A DNA stretch of 45,284 nucleotides from Anabaena azotica FACHB-119 (lineage in GTDB: Bacteria; Cyanobacteriota; Cyanobacteriia; Cyanobacteriales; Nostocaceae). Under the pieces are notes generated by a model, which was not told the origin of the DNA, did no database searches, and worked only from the letters and a program-made list of their open reading frames with translations. Of the stretch, positions 8,612 through 17,255 are shown piece after piece (within the stretch, counting starts at the first letter, position 1; every line of letters starts with the position of its first letter). The DNA lies in contig NZ_JACJSG010000059.1 of assembly GCF_014697625.1 (NCBI RefSeq), forward strand, positions 1 through 45,284. The letters run 5' to 3'. Made by a program: the position numbers and the translations under genes.

Positions 8612-8666
8612 CTTTGCGGGAAGACCCCATGCGAAACTGAGTGGAGCTAGGCATGGGAGAGCAAAG
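8612..8666. other. Compact two-part hairpin upstream of PMT gene
   Basis: CTTTGC (8612-8617) pairs with GCAAAG (8661-8666). Inside that, CCCATGC (8625-8631) pairs with GCATGGG (8651-8657), closing an 18-19-base loop. The stem with an internal bulge looks like a folded RNA or an imperfect operator. It is not followed by a T-run. I do not recognise it as a known RNA family. Confidence 0.4.
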
Positions 8667-8738
8667 CCAAAGTCTATGGCACTTAACTAATTGACTCGAA
8701 TTGGATAAGTATTGTAACGCCGATAAAACTAATGACTA

Positions 8739-10193
8739 ATGACTAAAAACCTTTATCGAATTGGCTTATTGACTATCTTTTTGCTGTCCCTGTCTTTACG
8801 GTTTTGGGGACTGTGGAGATTTAATACTCTGGTATTCGATGAAATTTACTACGCTAAATTCGGTCAAGACTATCTTAACCATTTACCCTTTTTTGATGGT
8901 CATCCACCTTTAGGTAAGTATATGATTGCTTTGGGGATGTGGCTGAGTAGCTATATTCCTTTTTGGCAAGAGGGAGTCAATGGGTTGACTGGTGCATTGC
9001 GATCGCCTTGGAGTTATCGTTGGATGAATGCCCTGTGTGGCTCATTTATTCCCATATTTACTGCTAATATTGCCTATCAAATCAGTAACCGTCCCGGATT
9101 TGCTTTACTTGCTGGTTTATTTACGGCTCTTGACGGTCTGTTTCTGGTTGAATCTCGTTACGCACTCATCAATATTTATATCGTCATATTTGGCTTATTA
9201 GGGCAATGGTTATTCTTATTAGCATTAGCTCATCAAAGACAAAAACGTAATTTGTATTTACTACTAGCTGGTGTGGCTTTTGGTGCTTCAATTGCCACAA
9301 AATGGAATGGATTATTTTATTTAGTCGGGATTTATTTAATTTGGGTTTTTGCTTGGATTTGGCAGTTAATTACAGGTAAGAATCAATCAACGGATGAGCA
9401 AATAGACAATACATCTAGTATATCATCCCTGCACAAACTTACACAAATAAATATTAGGCAAATTATCCTATTCTTAGGCATTATTCCTACTGTAATTTAT
9501 AGTTTAATTTGGATTCCTCATCTACAAATAAATCCCAAATACAACTTTATCCAAGTTCATAAAGAAATTCTAGCTTTTCACGAACGCCTGGGTGGTAATA
9601 CTGCACAAGTACATCCTTATTGTGCTGCTTGGTATAAATGGCCGTTGCTGACTAGACCAATGGCATATTATTATCAAACGGCTCAAAGTGTTAATGACCC
9701 ATTACCCGTATTGGGGCCGCCTTTACCTAGCGGTGCAGGGAAAGTCATTTATGATGTTCATGCAATGGGTAATCCTTTTTTATGGTGGTTTAGCGTTGCA
9801 GCTTTATTATTTCTGTTGGGGATGCTAATAGCAAAAGTGGCGATTCCTTTAAGCAAACAACAGCCTCTGACTTTGCCAAGAAAACTTTCTCTTGATACTT
9901 GGATTGCTATATATATAGTGTTGAATTATGCTGTTAATTTATTACCTTGGACTAGGGTATCGCGGTGTGCGTTTATTTATCATTATATGACGGCTGTAGT
10001 GTTTGCATTTTTAGCGATCGCTTGGTTTGTGGATCAATGTCTCCGTAGTTATCATCGCCCATTGCGGATTGCAGGTGTGACGATTTCCTTTATAATTATC
10101 GCTGCGTTTATTTTTTGGCTACCTGTTTATTTAGGTTTACCGATTTCTCCTGAAGGTTATAACATAAGGATGTGGTTTAGGTCTTGGGTGTAG
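8739..10193 (+). CDS. Dolichyl-phosphate-mannose-protein mannosyltransferase family (GT39)
   Basis: This 484-residue polytopic membrane protein belongs to the PMT family, which uses a lipid-linked sugar to glycosylate exported proteins. Residues 30-60 contain the family's first lumenal/periplasmic loop with FDEIYYAKFGQDY, where the Asp-Glu pair is the catalytic site, and then GHPPLGKY. Around residues 130-145 is DGLFLVESRYALIN, another PMT hallmark. About ten to twelve hydrophobic segments can be counted, and the C-terminal part has the four-helix PMT_4TMC look. The start at 8739 is chosen because the earlier ATG at 8732 meets a stop after four codons. Upstream and downstream spacers are full of short repeats, so it is probably transcribed alone. 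The acceptor proteins are unknown. Confidence 0.88.
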   Translation: MTKNLYRIGLLTIFLLSLSLRFWGLWRFNTLVFDEIYYAKFGQDYLNHLPFFDGHPPLGKYMIALGMWLSSYIPFWQEGVNGLTGALRSPWSYRWMNALCGSFIPIFTANIAYQISNRPGFALLAGLFTALDGLFLVESRYALINIYIVIFGLLGQWLFLLALAHQRQKRNLYLLLAGVAFGASIATKWNGLFYLVGIYLIWVFAWIWQLITGKNQSTDEQIDNTSSISSLHKLTQINIRQIILFLGIIPTVIYSLIWIPHLQINPKYNFIQVHKEILAFHERLGGNTAQVHPYCAAWYKWPLLTRPMAYYYQTAQSVNDPLPVLGPPLPSGAGKVIYDVHAMGNPFLWWFSVAALLFLLGMLIAKVAIPLSKQQPLTLPRKLSLDTWIAIYIVLNYAVNLLPWTRVSRCAFIYHYMTAVVFAFLAIAWFVDQCLRSYHRPLRIAGVTISFIIIAAFIFWLPVYLGLPISPEGYNIRMWFRSWV

Positions 10194-10379
10194 AAGAAAA
10201 TCCCCAACTTGTTAAAAGGTTTTGGTAATGGGTAATAGTGGATAGATAATTGCTTTGTGCCATTACCAATTACCAATTACCAATTACCAATTACCCATTA
10301 CCCATTCCCAATTACCAATTACCAATTACCAACCCCCAAGATATAGTCAGTGTTTAAGCGGAAATGATATAAATAAGAA
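10194..10379. repeat. ATTACCA tandem repeats with one family-C MITE end
   Basis: More than ten units of ATTACCA/ATTACCC follow one another at 10259-10332. They are followed by a sequence ending GTGTTTAAGCGGAAATGAT (to 10368), which matches the right end of the elements at 15496, 15776 and 22197. The left end of this copy is degenerate. The spacer separates convergent genes. Confidence 0.65.
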
Positions 10380-10988
10380 TTATTTAGGCTTCAAGCTATC
10401 CAAAGCTAAATTTAATTGCAAAACATTGACTCCAGGTTCACCAAAAATGCCCAGAAAGCGGCTATCAGTATTTTGAGTAATTAAAGTTTCTAGCTGTTGG
10501 GGTGGGAGTCCGCGCACTTTGGCGATGCGGGAAACTTGCGCTCTGGCAGCTTGTGGGGTAATGTGGGGGTCAAGACTGGAAGCAGATGTGTAGACTAAAT
10601 CAGCAGTTGGCTGGATACCAGATGTTTGTAAACGGTTTAAATCTTCAGCTTTGATGCGTTCTGTTAATTGGGGATTACTAGGAGCCAAATTACTAGCACC
10701 AGAAACCCCTGTTTGTAAAACTAGATTATCATCTTTGTTGGGGTTAGCTGTGCTGTAGGCAGTTGTGCTGGGGCGGGAGTTAAAATAGCGATCGCTACTA
10801 AATGGTTGACCAATTAAAGCAGAACCCAAAACTTGACCCCGACTATCCCTAATTAAACTACCATTTGCCTGATGAGGAAATACAAACTGCCCAACAGTAA
10901 TCATCAAAAAAGGATAAATCACAGCAGCAATTACCCAGAGTACAAAAGTAGAACGAATTGCTCTGCTAGCTTCGCGTGCAAAACTCAT
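10380..10988 (-). CDS. kdpC: Potassium-transporting ATPase subunit KdpC
   Basis: KdpC is the small single-span subunit that stabilises and helps ATP use by KdpB in the high-affinity K+ pump. I choose the ATG at 10988, giving about 202 residues beginning MSFAREASRAIRS. It overlaps the kdpG stop as TAATG, a coupling arrangement; the longer reading frame would run into kdpG. One transmembrane helix (about 13-35) is followed by the family segment RDSRGQVLGSALIGQPF, then RYFNSRPS, SNLAPSNPQL, and the C-terminal SASSLDPHITPQAA and NVLQLNLAL motifs. All expected KdpC blocks are present. It is the last gene of the operon here. Confidence 0.95.
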   Translation of the reverse strand: MSFAREASRAIRSTFVLWVIAAVIYPFLMITVGQFVFPHQANGSLIRDSRGQVLGSALIGQPFSSDRYFNSRPSTTAYSTANPNKDDNLVLQTGVSGASNLAPSNPQLTERIKAEDLNRLQTSGIQPTADLVYTSASSLDPHITPQAARAQVSRIAKVRGLPPQQLETLITQNTDSRFLGIFGEPGVNVLQLNLALDSLKPK

Positions 10989-11215
10989 TAGAATTTCTCC
11001 GGTATAAACATCACAAAAAATAGATAAATAGAAACACCCAACGTTGCTATTCCTAAAAGCCCCAAAGCCCAAGCCTGTGTCCGGGAAAACTCATCACCAG
11101 TAGCTGCATAAACAACAGGCGCAACCACAAGATTAAAACACATCCCCAAAAATATATACAAAGGCAACCGATACCTACCAAAAACCAAATACCTGCTCAT
11201 ATTTTTATTCCTCAA
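10988..11215 (-). CDS. kdpG: Small Kdp membrane subunit, KdpG/KdpF-like
   Basis: A 75-residue (or 70 if Met6 is the start) membrane protein with two hydrophobic helices. The second, ALGLLGIATLGVSIYLFFVMFIPEKF, resembles KdpF, the short stabilising peptide of the enterobacterial pump. Anabaena kdp operons are known to carry a longer KdpF-like gene named kdpG between kdpB and kdpC, and this gene is in that place. Its stop overlaps the kdpC start by one base. The first helix is the cyanobacterial extension; its role cannot be read from the sequence. Confidence 0.8.
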   Translation of the reverse strand: MRNKNMSRYLVFGRYRLPLYIFLGMCFNLVVAPVVYAATGDEFSRTQAWALGLLGIATLGVSIYLFFVMFIPEKF

Positions 11216-11515
11216 ATCAGTTATCAGTTATCAGTTATCAGTTTGGTATGGTGTTTCACCAACCTATTTAACTGATAAATGTTCACTGTTCACTGTAAAA
11301 AAACGTGAGTTCGACAAGTTTTTTTGACCTCTCCCCCAACCCCTCTCCGACGCGGAGAGGGGAGTATGGAGTATGAGATATCAACGAAAAATTAGGCTTT
11401 TAAAGCCTCTCTCCTTGTAGGGGAGAGGTTTGGAGAGGGGTTTTTTCCAGCCGTCGAACTCACGTTAAAAAAACTCCGCGCTAACCTCTGCGTCCCTCTG
11501 CGTTTCCACACCCTA
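11216..11515. other. kdpB-kdpG gap filled by repeats
   Basis: The 300-bp gap inside the kdp operon contains ATCAGTT heptamers with an inverted partner (11217-11297), then a complete family-B MITE (11302-11466), then a CTCTGCG repeat (about 11485-11505). No gene is seen. On the mRNA these would form large stem-loops between kdpB and kdpG. Confidence 0.7.
11302..11466. mobile_element. Family-B MITE-like element, copy 1
   Basis: The ends are perfect inverted repeats: AACGTGAGTTCGAC (11302-11315) and GTCGAACTCACGTT (11453-11466). Inside are GACCTCTCCCCCAACCCCTC and its inverted counterpart GGAGAGGGG, around a centre with GAGATATCAACG. A second copy with the same ends and centre is at 32208-32376. 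It encodes nothing and has MITE-like size (165 bp). Confidence 0.75.
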
Positions 11516-13642
11516 TTAAGAAAAAGGCAAAATTACATCAATCAACTTAATCGCAATAAAAGGCGCAACCACACCACCAAGCCCATAGATAAAGATGTTC
11601 CTTCTCAATAATTGGTCTGCTGTTAGAGGTCGAAATTTCACACCCCTAAGTGCTAACGGAATCAATACCGGAATGATTAAAGCGTTATAAATCAACGCCG
11701 AAATAATGGCAGATTGAGCGCTTTTTAAACCCATAATATTCAGTGCGCTAATACCAGCCGCCCCAAAGATAGTAGGCAAAATCGCAAAATATTTAGCGAT
11801 ATCATTAGCAATAGAAAAAGTTGTCAAAGCACCACGAGTAATTAACAATTGTTTACCAATTGTCACTAAATCAATTAACTTAGTAGGGTCAGAATCTAAA
11901 TCCACCATATTAGCCGCCTCTTTAGCAGCTTGCGTTCCAGAGTTCATCGCCACACCAACATTAGCTTGAGCCAGGGCTGGTGCATCATTCGTACCATCGC
12001 CAGTCATGGCGACTAACTTACCCTGAGATTGTTCTTTACGAATAACATCAATCTTGTCTTCCGGTGTGGCTTCGGCGATGAAATCATCAACTCCTGCTTC
12101 TTTGGCTATGACTTCCGCCGTAATGCGGTTGTCACCTGTCAGCATAATGGTCTTCACACCCATACGTCGCAATTGATCAAACCTTTCTCGCAAACCGGGT
12201 TTGACAATATCTTTGAGATAGATTACCCCAAAAATTTGGTTATCTTGACAGACAGCTAAAGGTGTGCCTCCTAACCGGGAAACACGCTCATAGGCTGCAT
12301 CCAGGTCAGGAGGAACCGCACCACCACGAGAACGGACAAAACCCTTAATCGCATCTACTGCACCCTTGCGGACTTCCTTCCCGTTGGGTAAATTTGTGCC
12401 ACTCATGCGAGTTTTGGCGGAAAATTCCACACCTTCGGCTTGGCTGAGGTGAAAATCTGCGGTAATTTCATATCTTTGTGCAAGTTTGATAATTGATTTA
12501 CCTTCGGGTGTTTCATCAAACACACTAGCAAATTGTGCAACTCTGGCTACATCTTCCACTGTATAGCTATTTACAGGGATAAACTCATCAGCCATACGGT
12601 TGCCCAAGGTGATAGTACCTGTTTTATCTAATACTAGACTATTGATATCACCGCAGGCTTCTACTGCTCGTCCAGAAGTGGCGATGACGTTAAATTGCGC
12701 GACTCTATCCATACCGGCGATGCCAATGGCACTCAGCAAACCGCCGATGGTTGTGGGAATCAAAGCTACTAATAGAGAAATCAGTATAGCTATACTTGCA
12801 CCTGCGCGTAAACTATTTGCCGCCTCTACCCCGAAGACAGTGCTGATGAAGTTAGCAATGTAGTTGACAAAAGAGGGCATAGTTGCAACTACGATTAAGA
12901 AAACCTGCGTTAGTACGGCTAACAATACTGTTAAAGCAATCTCATTGGGCGTTTTAGAACGTTCTGCGCCTTCTACAAGGGAAATCATCCGGTCAATAAA
13001 ACCCTGACCAGGGTCAGCCGTAATGCGAATGATTAATTCATCGGAAAGTAGGCGTGTTCCTCCCGTGACAGAACTGGCAATATCTGTACCTGGTTGCTTA
13101 AGAACAGGGGCAGATTCGCCTGTAATGGCTGACTCATCCACCGCACCAATACCTTGTATGACTTCTCCATCGGCGGGAATCAGATTATTAGCAACTACTT
13201 TGACTAAATCGCCTCGTCGCAGTTGGGTAGAATTGACTTGTTCTATAGAACCATTGGGTAAGACTTTGTGGGCGAGGGTATCAGAACGTGTAGCCCTTAA
13301 GGTATCTGCTTGGGCTTTACCGCGTCCTTCGGCTACGGCTTCTGCGAAGTTAGCAAATAGGACTGTGAAAAATAAAATTAGGGTAATCAACCCGTTAAGT
13401 AGACGTTGTTGGTTGATATTTGCCTGTACTGTGCCGAATAAATTGGGGTTGAGAGTGACTAGAAAGGTGACAATTGTCCCTAGCCAGACAACAAACATCA
13501 CGGGGTTTTTGACGGCTATTTGGGGATGGAGTTTGACAAATGACTCTTTAATCGCTCTTTGATAGAGTCCGCGCATATCTGCTTTTGGAGTATGTTTGCG
13601 CGAGTCACGAGTTCCATGAGGGAGATGAGATAGCGATCGCAT
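11516..13642 (-). CDS. kdpB: Potassium-transporting ATPase catalytic subunit KdpB
   Basis: KdpB is the P-type ATPase subunit that hydrolyses ATP to drive K+ uptake through KdpA. The 708 residues contain all core motifs: TGES at 174-177 (its Ser corresponds to the inhibitory phosphorylation site of E. coli Ser162), IPTTIGGLL in the membrane helix, the phosphorylated Asp339 in DKTGTITLGNR, MLTGDNRITAE, and GDGTNDAPALAQANVGVAM. The N-terminus has about 25 more residues than E. coli KdpB. The gene ends at a repeat-filled gap before kdpG, and it follows kdpA after only 82 bp made almost wholly of heptamer repeats. Confidence 0.97.
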   Translation of the reverse strand: MRSLSHLPHGTRDSRKHTPKADMRGLYQRAIKESFVKLHPQIAVKNPVMFVVWLGTIVTFLVTLNPNLFGTVQANINQQRLLNGLITLILFFTVLFANFAEAVAEGRGKAQADTLRATRSDTLAHKVLPNGSIEQVNSTQLRRGDLVKVVANNLIPADGEVIQGIGAVDESAITGESAPVLKQPGTDIASSVTGGTRLLSDELIIRITADPGQGFIDRMISLVEGAERSKTPNEIALTVLLAVLTQVFLIVVATMPSFVNYIANFISTVFGVEAANSLRAGASIAILISLLVALIPTTIGGLLSAIGIAGMDRVAQFNVIATSGRAVEACGDINSLVLDKTGTITLGNRMADEFIPVNSYTVEDVARVAQFASVFDETPEGKSIIKLAQRYEITADFHLSQAEGVEFSAKTRMSGTNLPNGKEVRKGAVDAIKGFVRSRGGAVPPDLDAAYERVSRLGGTPLAVCQDNQIFGVIYLKDIVKPGLRERFDQLRRMGVKTIMLTGDNRITAEVIAKEAGVDDFIAEATPEDKIDVIRKEQSQGKLVAMTGDGTNDAPALAQANVGVAMNSGTQAAKEAANMVDLDSDPTKLIDLVTIGKQLLITRGALTTFSIANDIAKYFAILPTIFGAAGISALNIMGLKSAQSAIISALIYNALIIPVLIPLALRGVKFRPLTADQLLRRNIFIYGLGGVVAPFIAIKLIDVILPFS

Positions 13643-13650
13643 AAAATTAG

Positions 13651-13725
13651 TTGACAGTTGACAGTTGACAGTTGACAGTTGACAGTTAACAGTTAACAGT
13701 TAACAGTTAACAGTTAACAGTTGAC
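13651..13725. repeat. Heptamer tandem repeat between kdpA and kdpB
   Basis: Five TTGACAG units (13651-13685) are followed by five TTAACAG units (13686-13720) and a partial TTGAC, which runs into the kdpA stop codon. This is the short tandemly repeated repetitive (STRR) type known from heterocystous cyanobacteria. On the coding strand it reads CTGTTAA and CTGTCAA repeats just upstream of the kdpB start region. Confidence 0.9.
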
Positions 13726-15461
13726 TATTTCCCAATCCAAAAAGCTTCACCGATGGGGCCGAATGCTAATACAGGGAAGAATGTTAGTGCGCCGAGGATT
13801 AAAATTACCCCGGCTGTTACGCCTGTAAATAGTCCTGTGTCGGTTCGCAATGTTCCAGTTGTCAAGGGGACTGGTTGTTTACGGGATATACTATCAGCAA
13901 GGAATAGTAAGCCGATGATGGGGATATAACGCCCGGCTAGGATACTAAAGCAGGTGCTGAGGTTCCACCATAAGGCGGTGATTGTTGGTTGTGCGCCAGA
14001 TGCTACTGCTATTGGTGATGGTTGACTATCTCCTAGTCCTTCAAATCCTGAACCGTTGTTGGCGGCGGCGGAAGCATATTCATAAATGACTTGGGCAAAA
14101 CCGTGAAAGCCTGGGTTACTAATTCCTGCTAACTGTTGGCTGAAGGCGAAGGTGATAGCTGAGGGAATCATGATGGCTATGGGGTGAACTAATAGAATCA
14201 GAAAGCTTGCTAGCACTACCTCGCGCTTTTCTATTTTGCGTCCGAGAAATTCCGGTGTGCGTCCAACCATTAAACCTGTGACAAATACTGCTAAAATCAG
14301 GTATGCAAACAAGTAAGCTGTTCCGGTTCCTTGTCCACCCCAAACAATTTGTAGGAACATATTAGATAGGGTGACAAAACCCCCGTTGGGCATAAATGAG
14401 TCATGCAAACTGTTGACAGCACCGCACATGGTGGCGGTTGTACTCACGGCAAATAGTGCAGACTGCGCCCAACCAAACCTGACTTCTTTACCTTCTAGGT
14501 TGGGTTGTGTACTTCCCAGTAGGGCGTTTACGGCTGGGTTGCCGTGATATTCACCAATGGCAGTGATGATAATAAAAGCTATATAGATGACACCTAGCAT
14601 GCCATAGACTAACCAAGCTTGTTTGATGTTGTTGGCAAATAAGCCGTAGGTGTAAATCAAGGATGTGGGAATTGACAACATCGCCACAATTTCAATTAAA
14701 TTGGAAAACCCGTTAGGATTTTCCAAGGGATGTGCTGAGTTGATGGCGAAAAAGCCGCCGCCGTTTTCTCCTAATTGTTTGATGATTTCGTAATGGGCAA
14801 CAGGGCCAAGTGCGATCGCCTGACTAATGTTAGAATTTTCTAAAGTGGGTATGACAACTGGCCCGGCTAATGTTTCCGGTACACCCGCAGCCATGAGCGC
14901 CACACCACCCACAATACAAATAGGTAACAAAATTCTGGTGATGGTGCGGGTTAAATCTACATAGAAATTACCTAATGCTTTACCTGTTAACCCACGAATA
15001 AAGGCAATGGCTACGGCTAACCCTGTGGCGGCTGAGGTAAACATATGATATCCCAGTCCGAACATTTGGCTACCATAGCTCAAATAGGTTTCGCCTGAAT
15101 AGTGTTGTTGGTCGGTATTGGTAATAAAGGATATAACTGTATGCAGTGCTGTATCCCAAGTTGGTGCGCCTATTTTTGTGGGATTGAAGGGCAACCATGC
15201 TTGATTTATAATCAGCAAAAATACTAACGATGCCATGACGAAGTTGCTATACAAAATTGCTCTTGCATACTGCCAACCTGTCATGTTTTCTCTAGTTTGA
15301 ACACCAATTAAGACGTAAATTAATCGCTCAACTGGATTTAGAATTGGGTCAAGTATGGTGCGTTGTTCTTGATAAACCCGCGCCATGTATCGTCCGAAAA
15401 CAGGTGTAATTGCTACTACAATCAGTAGCGTTAAGGCGATTTGTATCCAGCCTTGTAACAT
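13725..15461 (-). CDS. kdpA: Potassium-transporting ATPase channel subunit KdpA
   Basis: KdpA is the SKT-family channel-like subunit that selects and conducts K+ in the Kdp complex. The 578-residue protein has about ten membrane helices. The four pore-loop regions are recognisable: ISFITNTDQQHYSGE (about 112-126), GENGGGFFAINSAHPLENP (about 231-249), CGAVNSLHDSFMPNGGF, and AAANNGSGFEGLG. The N-terminus IQIALTLLIVVAITPVFGRYMARVY and the GWQYARAILYSNFVMA segment also fit. It is the first gene of kdpA-kdpB-kdpG-kdpC. No kdpD or kdpE follows kdpC here, unlike one of the two arrangements reported in Anabaena. Confidence 0.97.
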   Translation of the reverse strand: MLQGWIQIALTLLIVVAITPVFGRYMARVYQEQRTILDPILNPVERLIYVLIGVQTRENMTGWQYARAILYSNFVMASLVFLLIINQAWLPFNPTKIGAPTWDTALHTVISFITNTDQQHYSGETYLSYGSQMFGLGYHMFTSAATGLAVAIAFIRGLTGKALGNFYVDLTRTITRILLPICIVGGVALMAAGVPETLAGPVVIPTLENSNISQAIALGPVAHYEIIKQLGENGGGFFAINSAHPLENPNGFSNLIEIVAMLSIPTSLIYTYGLFANNIKQAWLVYGMLGVIYIAFIIITAIGEYHGNPAVNALLGSTQPNLEGKEVRFGWAQSALFAVSTTATMCGAVNSLHDSFMPNGGFVTLSNMFLQIVWGGQGTGTAYLFAYLILAVFVTGLMVGRTPEFLGRKIEKREVVLASFLILLVHPIAIMIPSAITFAFSQQLAGISNPGFHGFAQVIYEYASAAANNGSGFEGLGDSQPSPIAVASGAQPTITALWWNLSTCFSILAGRYIPIIGLLFLADSISRKQPVPLTTGTLRTDTGLFTGVTAGVILILGALTFFPVLAFGPIGEAFWIGK

Positions 15462-15495
15462 TGGTATTTGTGATTTATGACGTAATGTTAATTAC

Positions 15496-15632
15496 ATCAT
15501 GTCCGGCTAATTACTTATAATATGGTTGCTAGGGTCGGTAATGGGTAATGGGTAATGGGAGAACACAATTACCAATTACCCATTACCAATGACCAACCCT
15601 GACGATATGATAAGTATTTAAGCGGACATGAT
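15496..15632. mobile_element. Family-C MITE-like element, copy 1
   Basis: The termini ATCATGTCCG (15496) and CGGACATGAT (to 15632) are inverted. They extend inward as TAATTACTTATAATATGG and its imperfect counterpart ATATGATAAGTATTTA. The centre has opposed GGTAATGGGTAATGGG and ATTACCAATTACC tracts. The element is flanked by ATTAC on both sides (15491-15495, 15633-15637), a likely 5-bp target duplication. Confidence 0.75.
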
Positions 15633-15775
15633 ATTACATCATTGTTTGATTTGCTGGGGAAAGCAAGGGATAGATGGATATAAAATTTACTTAATTTTTG
15701 ATATACCGTGTTTAGTTGTTAATCTATATCTGTGTTTATATCTTTCTAAACGCTGAGTATTATATGATGAATGAT

Positions 15776-15912
15776 ATCGAGTCTGGTTAATTACTAAGGA
15801 TATGGTTGGTTTAGTCGGTAATTGGTAATTGGTAATTGGTGATAGGCTTCTACCATTACCCATTACCCATTACCAACCACCAAGATATGTTGAGTGTTTA
15901 AGTAGACATGAT
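15776..15912. mobile_element. Family-C MITE-like element, copy 2
   Basis: This copy has ends ATCGAGTCTGGTTAATTACT and GTGTTTAAGTAGACATGAT, and opposed GGTAATTGGTAATTGG and ATTACCCATTACCC tracts in the centre. It is more diverged at the left end than copy 1. I see no convincing target duplication. Confidence 0.65.
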
Positions 15913-16133
15913 ATATAGTTTTTATCGTAAATAAAAGGGTTTAAGACCCCTACGTCTATACGTAGTATCATTTTCAGTCGGGGTTTAAATCCCCGACTGT
16001 TCGCGTAGCGTGCCGTAGGCAAAATGTCTTTAATGCGCGAATTTTGAATTGTTAATACCCCAGTCAGGTTGATACAAGAATAAGAGAACGCAGATGCACG
16101 CAGATGCACGCAGATAAATTTTTATTTCAGCAG

Positions 16134-17255
16134 ATGTCAATGCTACTCCGGCAAAACAAATTACTATCTCAAAAGTCACTTTTGGTAAAAGCCTCTATCA
16201 TTTTCGGGCTATTTATCGCTGTATTATCTATGGAGTTGGCTACGCCTACAGAATATGTGTTTGGCTATCTTTATACTGGGGCAATTCTGTTAGCAAATTA
16301 CTGGTTTGGACGCATCGCCACTTTAGTGACGACATTGATAGCTGTATTTTTGACAATTCTGAATCTCTGGGTTCCTGGGGATGAAGTAATTAAGTTTTCT
16401 ACTGTTGCTAGTCGGACGATCGCTTCTATGTCCTTGATTGTAACGGGAATTTTAAGCGATCGCCTGCGTCGTTCTCAAGAGGCGATCGCTCTCACTCGTG
16501 CTAAACTGGAATCACAAGCAGATTTAGTCAGACTGCGGGAAGATTTTGCTTCGACACTCACCCACGATTTAAAAACGCCGCTTTTGGGTGCGATTGAAAC
16601 TCTCAAAGCTTTTCAACAAGAAAAATTTGGGGTGGTATCATCAGCACAGCAGCCAGTGTTAGCCACGATGATCCGCAGCCATCAAACTTCGCTACAACTC
16701 CTAGAAACTTTATTAGATATCTACCGCAATGATACAGAAGGTTTGCAGTTAGATTTAATGACTGTAGATTTAACTACCTTAGCAGAAGAAGCAGCAAGTA
16801 CGCTGATTGATTTGGCAGCCAGTCGGCGAGTTCACATATCGTTTAATTATGATAACTCTGATTGGCGGCGATCGCTGTGGGTGAAAGGTGATCCTCTGCA
16901 ACTGCAACGAGTGTTGTATAATCTGTTGGTGAATGCGATTAATCATTCACGAAGAGGCGATCGTATAGAGGTTGTGTTAGAAACTCAGGCTGCTTATCAG
17001 GTAGTGAAAATTGCCGATACAGGCGCAGGTATCCAACCAGAAGAGTTTCCCTATTTATTTGAACGATTTTATCAAGGGCATAGTCAACGCCAAGCTAAAG
17101 GTTCAGGTTTAGGACTTTATTTATCTCGGCAGATTATCGCCGCACATAAGGGTATAATTTGGGCAGAGAACAGAACGCCTACTGGTGCAATGTTTGCATT
17201 CAAATTGCCTGTTTTACCCTTTGATTCCTCTTTACCCACCTCAGATGGCTTCTAA
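16134..17255 (+). CDS. Membrane sensor histidine kinase
   Basis: The product is a membrane-bound histidine kinase. Hydrophobic segments at about residues 15-110 form three or four helices with almost no extracytoplasmic loop, similar in layout to the DUF4118/KdpD-type membrane anchor. The phosphoacceptor box DFASTLTHDLKTPLLGA follows, then the N box LVNAINHS, ADTGAGI, the F box YLFERFYQG and GSGLGLYLSRQI. I prefer the ATG at 16134 (or 16140). The upstream ATG at 16104 lies inside an ACGCAGATGC repeat and would add eleven repeat-derived codons. It overlaps the next gene, a NarL-type regulator, by 11 bp, so the two form one system. The signal sensed is unknown. Confidence 0.85.
   Translation: MSMLLRQNKLLSQKSLLVKASIIFGLFIAVLSMELATPTEYVFGYLYTGAILLANYWFGRIATLVTTLIAVFLTILNLWVPGDEVIKFSTVASRTIASMSLIVTGILSDRLRRSQEAIALTRAKLESQADLVRLREDFASTLTHDLKTPLLGAIETLKAFQQEKFGVVSSAQQPVLATMIRSHQTSLQLLETLLDIYRNDTEGLQLDLMTVDLTTLAEEAASTLIDLAASRRVHISFNYDNSDWRRSLWVKGDPLQLQRVLYNLLVNAINHSRRGDRIEVVLETQAAYQVVKIADTGAGIQPEEFPYLFERFYQGHSQRQAKGSGLGLYLSRQIIAAHKGIIWAENRTPTGAMFAFKLPVLPFDSSLPTSDGF

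Larger units (their letters stand above)
7991..8738. other. Repeat-rich spacer between ocp and PMT gene
   Basis: The first 200 bp are AT-rich and hold the ocp promoter region. After that come a 28-bp direct repeat (8222-8249 and 8348-8375) bracketing a MITE-like fragment, ATCAGTT heptamers (8398-8422), a second inverted partner AACTGATAACTG (about 8504-8515), and a compact hairpin at 8612-8666. I found no protein gene. Confidence 0.6.
15462..16103. other. Spacer with two family-C MITEs upstream of kdpA
   Basis: This 642-bp divergent spacer must contain the kdp promoter and the promoter for the sensor kinase gene. It holds two MITE-like elements (15496-15632, 15776-15912), an inverted AACCCCTACGTCTATACG/CGGGGTTTAAATCCCCG palindromic segment at about 15950-16000, and an ACGCAGATGC tandem repeat at 16087-16115. 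I could not single out promoter boxes. Confidence 0.6.

Noticed and set aside
10255..10476. 73-codon frame across the ATTACCA repeats
   Set aside because: Made of tandem repeat codons and the antisense of kdpC.
13023..13562. 179-codon plus-strand frame antisense to kdpB
   Set aside because: Shadow of kdpB; the composition mirrors the complement and no family is recognised.
16104..16133. Upstream ATG of the sensor kinase
   Set aside because: It lies in an ACGCAGATGC repeat and would add repeat-encoded residues; the downstream ATG is more plausible.
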